Positions 33,780 through 37,854 of a DNA stretch of 37,854 nt are shown here, one piece after another. The stretch is from assembly GCA_947466515.1 (NCBI GenBank), contig CANIEM010000014.1:1-37854 (forward strand), given 5' to 3'. Under the pieces are notes generated by a model. The model searched no databases. It was not told the DNA's origin and saw only the letters and a list, made by a program, of their open reading frames with translations. Both the position numbers and the translations under genes were made by a program. Positions within the stretch are counted from its first letter, which is position 1, and every line of letters starts with the position of its first letter. This DNA is from Verrucomicrobia subdivision 6 bacterium (lineage in GTDB: Bacteria > Verrucomicrobiota > Verrucomicrobiia > Methylacidiphilales > Verrucolacustridaceae).

Positions 33780-33902
33780 TTAGAGTTCTCCGGTGAAGAC
33801 TTGGTGCATAAACGACTTCTTCAACGCTTTATACGCGACATGCTTCCGCTCGTAGATGCCGGCGAGGCGTTGGGTTTTTTGCGTGAATGTATCCAGCTTC
33901 AC
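33780..33902 (-). pseudogene. hsdS: 3' fragment of type I restriction specificity subunit (hsdS)
   Basis: Forty codons ending TAA at 33780 read KLDTFTQKTQRLAGIYERK then ALKKSFMHQVFTGEL. This matches the C-terminal coiled-coil end and the conserved GEL tail of HsdS. An in-frame TAA directly precedes the fragment, and upstream sequence does not continue the gene, so the recognition domains are gone. The next gene, rhuM, follows within five bases. It shows that the segment was cut from a type I restriction-modification locus. Confidence 0.8.
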
Positions 33903-33983
33903 TTACGAGAATATCGTAGCAACTCCTTTAATCCACATCCACCACTCTTCCTTAGCGAACCAAAAACCGAATCTGCCCAGCAT

Positions 33984-34070
33984 CCGCACCCCGCCCACGT
34001 CGATCCCCACCACATTCACTGCGCTATCCCTAGAAATGAATAAAGTCTGATGAGGTCGTAGTTCATCTAA
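33984..34070. repeat. 87-bp direct repeat, copy B (truncated start of DUF429)
   Basis: Second copy of the repeat at 32618-32704. It contains GTG 34019 and about 10 codons identical to the DUF429 start (NVVGIDVGG), after which the frame enters unrelated sequence and stops near 33903. It ends TGAGGTCGTAGTTCA (34051-34065), a REP-like unit variant. Copy B is therefore the orphan end of a duplication or insertion. Confidence 0.85.
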
Positions 34071-34130
34071 AGTACTTCAGGGTGGTTATTTAAATCTTAC
34101 TTTTGAAAATAGGTTTCTAAAGAGAGGCGC

Positions 34131-34394
34131 TTACTTGTAGTGGGTCCGCATTCTCAAGACTTTGACAGTCTTCATCGAATCCAGCACCTGGTAAACTAAC
34201 CGATGCTGAATGTTGATTCTGCGGGAATAGGCACCAGCCAGATCGCCCACCAACTTTTCATAGGATGGAGGATTCTGATACGGATTCTTGGCCAAAATAT
34301 CCAAAAGCCTTTGAGCTTTGCTCTTCAGATGCGTTGAACCCAGCTTCTTGGCGTCTTTCTGCGCTTGCTGGGTGTAGACCAGCGTCCAAGTCAT
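34131..34394 (-). CDS. YoeB/Txe-type mRNA interferase toxin
   Basis: An 87-residue toxin of the RelE superfamily. The tail contains YSRRINIQHRLVYQV and ends LRMRTHYK, matching YoeB; a glutamate in YEKL, arginine in SRRI and a terminal His-Tyr correspond to the known catalytic residues Glu46, Arg65 and His83 of E. coli YoeB. It would cleave mRNA at the ribosomal A site. The gene begins two bases after the antitoxin stop, the usual coupled order. Confidence 0.91.
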   Translation of the reverse strand: MTWTLVYTQQAQKDAKKLGSTHLKSKAQRLLDILAKNPYQNPPSYEKLVGDLAGAYSRRINIQHRLVYQVLDSMKTVKVLRMRTHYK

Positions 34395-34395
34395 C

Positions 34396-34638
34396 TTACC
34401 AAACCAACTTCTTGGAACACTTCCGTATTGGTGTCTTCATTCCCTTGAGGATGGATTTTTTCATGCCGGTAACAGAACTAAGATAAAGCGTCTCCTGCAA
34501 TGCCCGCCAATCGTCTTCCGCAATCAACACTGCCGATCCCCGCTTCCCCTGGATCTGAATGGCCTCGTGAGAATCGTTTACCTCATCGACTAAAGAGTAG
34601 ATGTTTTTTCTGGCTTCGGTGGCTGTCAGGGTCGTCAT
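34396..34638 (-). CDS. YefM/Phd-type antitoxin
   Basis: An 80-residue antitoxin. The N-terminus TTLTATEARKNIYSLVDEV and SAVLIAEDDWRALQETLYL are standard for the Phd/YefM DNA-binding fold; the C-terminal half would wrap the toxin. It would neutralise the YoeB-type toxin and repress their shared promoter. An inverted repeat directly upstream of its ATG is a probable operator. Confidence 0.91.
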   Translation of the reverse strand: MTTLTATEARKNIYSLVDEVNDSHEAIQIQGKRGSAVLIAEDDWRALQETLYLSSVTGMKKSILKGMKTPIRKCSKKLVW

Positions 34639-34641
34639 AGC

Positions 34642-34657
34642 GTACGCATTAACGTAC
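34642..34657. promoter_or_regulatory. Probable autoregulatory operator of the toxin-antitoxin operon
   Basis: GTACG (34642-34646) and CGTAC (34653-34657) form a perfect inverted repeat with a six-base centre, lying four bases upstream of the antitoxin ATG. YefM-YoeB complexes bind palindromes with a TGTACA core at a similar place, so autoregulation is likely (inference). Confidence 0.55.
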
Positions 34658-34745
34658 TTTCTGATGCCATGCCGTCAAGAATGGTTTTTCCTTTGTGATC
34701 TTCGCTCTTCCATAGCGAACTAAACTTTGGGCCTGCCCCGCACTC

Positions 34746-34807
34746 TTGTCGGGGTCTACCCCGACCTGCCCGACCTGCCCCGACCAGAGTCGGGGCCAGA
34801 GTCGGTG
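34746..34807. repeat. GC-rich inverted and tandem repeats between toxin-antitoxin and PEP-CTERM genes
   Basis: A perfect hairpin GTCGGGG-TCTA-CCCCGAC (34748-34765) is followed by near-tandem CGACCTGCC words and a second hairpin CCCCGA-CCAGAG-TCGGGG (34778-34795). AGAGTCGG occurs twice near the end. It lies in the 209 bases between the antitoxin start and the end of the PEP-CTERM gene, where no gene is seen. It may be a terminator cluster or an intergenic repeat family. Confidence 0.65.
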
Positions 34808-34847
34808 CTCCTACCGCTTTTGCTGAGGATTGGTAGCGGACCGCGGA

Positions 34848-35996
34848 TTACGAACGCCGACGTCGCCGAATCACTGCCAATCCGCCTAACCCAACGGCAA
34901 GAAGCGAAAGAGCGGAAGGTTCAGGAATTCCCCCTGTAAGCGGAACATTCACACTAACAACCCTGAATCCAGTCGCATAGGTTTTGTCATTAAGATCTAA
35001 CACCAGACCACCTAATTGCAGATGGCCATCCGATTCTTCTTGAGCTGCGTAATAATCCAGTTCTTGCGCGTAGCGTGTAACCTCATCAAGTACCCAGATA
35101 GGAGTGAAACCTTCTTCTTGAGAAACCCAATTCCCCTTCCAATCTTTAGTACTAATCTCACTACCCCACCACCCGCCCTCTACCCTCCCTCCTGACTCAG
35201 TCCACTCATAGGCATTACCACCCTGTCCCATTGTTCCGTAGGCACTCAAGGCACCCGCGTTATTTACATCGGCTGGGCCTGCCTGCCCATACACCGCCCC
35301 TACCGTCCCACCTGCAACTGGAGTCGGAGGGGGAGCATCGGCGAGCCCATCGTCTGGTTGTGGATAAAAGTTATAAGCCGCCTTGGTGGGGCTATAAAAC
35401 GCCGCTTTGTACCACTCATCAGAACTCGCGATAAAATATTTTGCTGTGCTATTGCGCAGCGGATTTGCCGCGTTGTAGCCTGCTTCGCCTGGCTGCCACT
35501 CAGACAAAAATGGAGCCGTATAACCAGTAGTTTTGTAAGCAATCCCATAGCCTTGAGCGCGATTCAGCTCGTTTACAAAACTGGCTGCTTCATACCAGCT
35601 TAGACCTGTAGCTGGGCGGTTGGGCCCATTGCCACCCAGACCACTCAAATCCTGCATAGTTATCATGGCAAAGCTTTCGGCATTTACTTTTTCGACCATT
35701 ACCCGACTTACCTCAGTCTTACCAATGTCATAGGTGTATCCCACCGCCCCACCCTGATTTATATAGTCGGGATAGAAAAAACTTTGGCCCCAATGTACTG
35801 TTTCCTTCGCCAAATTCCCAGGATTGCCGACTCGAACAAACTCCATGGAAAAGCTATTTAGAGGCCAGCTAAAATTTTCTGTGATCTGTGCCGAAGCGCT
35901 CTGGTGGGCTATAGCCAGCGCAATAACTAACAATTTTAAGTTTTTGTTTATATGGTAATAAAGCACGCTATTTATAAATAGCAAGTTATTGTACAT
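34848..35996 (-). CDS. Formylglycine-generating-enzyme-fold protein with PEP-CTERM signal
   Basis: A 382-residue exported protein. After a signal peptide (NLKLLVIALAIAHQSASA) comes an FGE/SUMF1-like domain: IGKTEVSRVMVEKVN, PATGLSWYEAASFVNELN, SSDEWYKAAFY, MGQGGNAYEWTESGG and YATGFRVVSV. The C-terminus is a PEP-CTERM sorting signal: PEPSALSLL, a hydrophobic helix and RRRRRS, so an exosortase (not in the window) would anchor or process it. Catalytic cysteines of true formylglycine-generating enzymes are not seen, so this is likely a binding or structural member. The start may be ATG 35996 or a GTG ten codons later, just after a palindrome. Confidence 0.86.
   Translation of the reverse strand: MYNNLLFINSVLYYHINKNLKLLVIALAIAHQSASAQITENFSWPLNSFSMEFVRVGNPGNLAKETVHWGQSFFYPDYINQGGAVGYTYDIGKTEVSRVMVEKVNAESFAMITMQDLSGLGGNGPNRPATGLSWYEAASFVNELNRAQGYGIAYKTTGYTAPFLSEWQPGEAGYNAANPLRNSTAKYFIASSDEWYKAAFYSPTKAAYNFYPQPDDGLADAPPPTPVAGGTVGAVYGQAGPADVNNAGALSAYGTMGQGGNAYEWTESGGRVEGGWWGSEISTKDWKGNWVSQEEGFTPIWVLDEVTRYAQELDYYAAQEESDGHLQLGGLVLDLNDKTYATGFRVVSVNVPLTGGIPEPSALSLLAVGLGGLAVIRRRRRS
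35967..35982. repeat. Perfect 16-base palindrome at the 5' end of the PEP-CTERM gene
   Basis: GCTATTTATAAATAGC is fully self-complementary and lies inside the first codons if the gene starts at ATG 35996, or immediately upstream if it starts at GTG 35966. In the second case it would be well placed as an operator or start-site hairpin. Confidence 0.5.
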
Positions 35997-36108
35997 TAAT
36001 AATTTATGCTATTTTTAATTACCTTGGAAAGTGTTGCTGGTTAGCCACTCGCCTAGTGCTACCGAACCTATTGCTTCCAGTAATAATCCCCTTAAAAACG
36101 TACAAGCA

Positions 36109-36255
36109 ATGACAACCAAGCCGCTCGTTCTCTGCACCGGTAATTCCTGCCGTAGTCATCTCGCAGAAGGTATTCTTAGTCACGCTTCTGGTGGCCTGAT
36201 TGAAGTCTCGAACGCTGAATCAACGCACAAGTTCAGTCGAAAGGTGTCTGAATGA
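36109..36255 (+). pseudogene. arsC: Truncated arsenate reductase (arsC) remnant
   Basis: Forty-eight codons. The first 40 carry the low-molecular-weight phosphatase-type P-loop [16 protein letters not shown] and a following [10 protein letters not shown] segment, as in thioredoxin-coupled ArsC of about 135-140 residues. The rest of the enzyme, including its two resolving cysteines, is missing: the frame ends after HKFSRKVSE. The last bases overlap the ACR3 start by ATGA, so an internal deletion, perhaps in frame, is likely. It cannot work as a normal arsenate reductase. No arsR regulator is seen. Confidence 0.75.
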
Positions 36256-37313
36256 CTTCAACCAAGAAAATCGGATTCTTTGAGCGGTACCTGACGATCT
36301 GGGTGTTCCTCTGCATGGTCGTCGGCGTCCTGGTTGGATCGATTGCCCCAGAGACGGTTTCCATGGTCAGCCGTCTGGAGTTCGCTCGTGATTCTCATGT
36401 TAATATTCCAATCGCCATTCTGATTTGGGCGATGATCTACCCGATGATGCTGAAAGTGGATTTCATCTCCATCGGAGGTGTTGCCAGAAAACCAAAAGGA
36501 CTCCTCATCACCTTATTTGTGAATTGGATCATAAAACCCCTCAGCATGGCTTTTTTGGCGTGGGTCTTCATCCAGCAACTATTCTCCACCTGGATCACCC
36601 CAGAGGCTGCCAAAGATTACACCGCAGGATTGATCATCCTTGCGGCAGCCCCCTGCACAGCAATGGTCTTTGTCTGGTCTTATCTCACTGATGGAGATCC
36701 TGTCTACACACTGGTGCAGGTTGCCGTAAACGACCTCATCATGCTGGTAGCCTTTGCCCCCATCGTGATGATTCTATGCGGAGTGGCCAATGTGGTCGTG
36801 CCGTCTAGCGTTCTGATTACTTCCGTCGTTGTGTTTATCGTGATTCCTTTGGCTGCGGGTTATCTGACCCGCTCCTTATTGCTAAAAGCTCGGGGCAAAG
36901 CATGGTTTGAAGAGTTTTTTCTTCCGAAGTTTCAGCCGATCACTATCGCCGCTTTACTGCTGACTCTGGTGCTGATTTTTGCGTTTCAGGCTCAAAACCT
37001 TACCCAGCGCTGGTTCGCGGTCCTTCTGCTTGCGGTGCCCATCATCATTCAGGTCTATTTCAATTCCAGTCTGACCTACATTCTCATGCGTTGGCTCAAG
37101 GTCCCTCACAACATCGCCGCTCCCGGAGCTCTCATTGGGGCAAGCAACTTCTTCGAACTTGCGGTAGCCGTGGCCATCACACTTTTCGGCCCTTCTTCTG
37201 GAGCCGCTCTTGCCACCGTAGTGGGTGTTCTCGTCGAAGTTCCGGTGATGCTATCGGTCTGCAATATTTGCAACCGGACCCGTGATTGGTTTAGTAACAA
37301 CACGCAATCCTGA
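36252..37313 (+). CDS. acr3: ACR3 family arsenite efflux transporter
   Basis: A 353-residue protein with about ten transmembrane segments. It has the conserved cysteine in [29 protein letters not shown], and the glutamate in [11 protein letters not shown], the key residues of ACR3. The N-terminus [14 protein letters not shown] is the family start. It exports As(III) across the inner membrane using the proton gradient. It overlaps the truncated arsC, so it has probably kept translational coupling to it. A full operon would have arsR and an intact arsC; these are absent here. Confidence 0.95.
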   Translation: MTSTKKIGFFERYLTIWVFLCMVVGVLVGSIAPETVSMVSRLEFARDSHVNIPIAILIWAMIYPMMLKVDFISIGGVARKPKGLLITLFVNWIIKPLSMAFLAWVFIQQLFSTWITPEAAKDYTAGLIILAAAPCTAMVFVWSYLTDGDPVYTLVQVAVNDLIMLVAFAPIVMILCGVANVVVPSSVLITSVVVFIVIPLAAGYLTRSLLLKARGKAWFEEFFLPKFQPITIAALLLTLVLIFAFQAQNLTQRWFAVLLLAVPIIIQVYFNSSLTYILMRWLKVPHNIAAPGALIGASNFFELAVAVAITLFGPSSGAALATVVGVLVEVPVMLSVCNICNRTRDWFSNNTQS

Positions 37314-37341
37314 TTCCCCTCTCCGATTTTTCTTTTACCAA

Positions 37342-37381
37342 CTACCCAACAGCGAGAAGCGAAAGAGCGGAGGGTGGGATA
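37342..37381 (-). pseudogene. Relic of a PEP-CTERM signal
   Basis: Read on the minus strand this codes IPPSALSLLAVG followed by TAG. Over 30 bases it is nearly identical (about 27 matches) to the PEPSALSLLAVG codons of the gene at 34848-35996. The transmembrane and arginine-rich end are missing. It lies in the gap between ACR3 and the last gene, with no open frame extending upstream. It may be what is left of a second PEP-CTERM gene or of a short duplication. Confidence 0.6.
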
Positions 37382-37491
37382 TCGAGAATCAAAACCAGTC
37401 ATCGTCAGATTTTAGAAGTTAGATTTTGCAGTACCTCCGACATCGACCATAGTTTCAAAACTCAGATATCGATAGGAAAAGGGGGGAACTT

Positions 37492-37854
37492 ATGAAACAT
37501 ACTAGGATGATGATTTTGGCTTTCCTAATTTTAGGATTGGCCACAGCGGTTCAGGCCGAACTTGCAACCGAGTATGATATTTATGGTGGGTGGAAAAAGT
37601 TACAGGGGAAAAAGACAGGGTTTTTCCATACGGAAAAGATTTCGGGGAAATGGTGGATTGTTTCTCCTGAAGGGAATGCTTTTTTCAGCAAGGGAGTGTG
37701 TTCGGTTCATCCTCCGGGAAAAGAGAGTTTTTCCGGCCAAGGCGCGGGTCAAGCAGTGGAATGGCTCAAGAGCTGGGGAATGAATACTGCAGGGTGTTGG
37801 TCGGATCCGGTTTTGGCAGGAATGAAGATGGTGGTGACAGTGCGGCCCAAGACA
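37492..37854 (+). CDS. Secreted agarase-like glycoside hydrolase, N-terminal part
   Basis: The first 121 codons of a gene that runs off the window. A signal peptide (MILAFLILGLATAVQA) is followed by YDIYGGWKKLQGKKTGFFHT and GKWWIVSPEGNAFFSKGV, then WLKSWGMNTAG. This is the N-terminal pattern of GH50/GH86-related agarase-like and beta-galactosidase-like proteins common in Verrucomicrobia and marine Bacteroidetes. ATG 37492 has GGGGGGAA six or so bases upstream. Gs are common at wobble positions, unlike the C-rich genes at the start of the window. The catalytic acids lie outside the window, so activity is unproven. Confidence 0.75.
   Translation, partial: MKHTRMMILAFLILGLATAVQAELATEYDIYGGWKKLQGKKTGFFHTEKISGKWWIVSPEGNAFFSKGVCSVHPPGKESFSGQGAGQAVEWLKSWGMNTAGCWSDPVLAGMKMVVTVRPKT

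Noticed and set aside
32618-34070. Complete transposon or integrative element
   Set aside because: No transposase, integrase or terminal inverted repeat is seen; the direct repeats are too long and too diverged for a simple target-site duplication.
37106-37402. Minus-strand open frame over the end of ACR3
   Set aside because: It is mostly antisense to the transporter and has no motif; only a different frame contains the PEP-CTERM relic.

Overview
The window looks like chromosomal DNA of a Gram-negative bacterium, most likely in the Verrucomicrobiota (inference). The supporting features are a PEP-CTERM sorting signal, a deoxyhypusine-synthase-like enzyme, a UDP-galactopyranose mutase/dTDP-glucose dehydratase pair, a KS/CLF polyene-type lipid cluster, and the start of an agarase-like secreted glycoside hydrolase. 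Genes are tightly packed, with many 4-base ATGA start/stop overlaps. Three convergent gene pairs share their stop codons.

Region 1 (1-17.6 kb) is mostly core genome. It holds the 3' end of prs, a deoxyhypusine synthase-like gene, DUF983, rlmH, an M3 oligopeptidase, a DUF1232 protein, a rhomboid-like pseudoprotease, an L,D-transpeptidase, a sodium/solute symporter, pdxH, larE, glf, rfbB, mnmE-pyrD, a PduO-type cobalamin adenosyltransferase, a small membrane protein, an M24 peptidase, a D-Ala-D-Ala carboxypeptidase with LysM, and lgt. Two unusual non-coding repeats lie here. One is a 12-bp-period GACCC repeat between rfbB and mnmE. The other is a 61-bp-period GGGGTCGTAGGTC array whose two spacers are imperfect inverted copies of each other, and whose first unit supplies the pyrD stop codon.

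Region 2 (17.7-31.7 kb) is visibly less C-biased. After a small secreted protein with a near-consensus promoter and a clean terminator comes a biosynthetic cluster. It contains a polysaccharide deacetylase, a HydE-like radical SAM enzyme, a membrane protein, a UbiE-type methyltransferase, a ketosynthase, a ketosynthase-like chain-length factor lacking all three catalytic residues, a family-2 glycosyltransferase, a PlsC-type acyltransferase and a LolA-like protein on the minus strand. Divergently there are an acyl carrier protein, a flavin halogenase-like oxidoreductase, an LpxL-type acyltransferase and a hot-dog dehydratase. Facing these is a lipoprotein / BamE-like / AMP-ligase operon. The set resembles the aryl polyene / xanthomonadin / flexirubin pathway family: an acyl acid is activated, extended on ACP by KS-CLF, dehydrated to a polyene, tailored, joined to a membrane lipid or glycolipid and moved to the outer membrane. 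The HydE-like radical SAM enzyme, translationally coupled to the methyltransferase, has no obvious place in the classical pathway and is the most novel element seen.

Region 3 (32-35 kb) is accessory DNA. A DUF429 gene and an ~87-bp duplicated copy of its start flank a RhuM gene with a broken hsdS tail, a relic of a type I restriction locus. A YefM/YoeB-type toxin-antitoxin pair and GC-rich repeats follow.

Region 4 (34.8 kb-end) carries a formylglycine-generating-enzyme-fold PEP-CTERM protein, a truncated arsC remnant overlapping an ACR3 arsenite transporter, a relic of a second PEP-CTERM signal, and the 5' end of a secreted agarase-like enzyme. No rRNA, tRNA, intact insertion sequence or CRISPR array was recognised.
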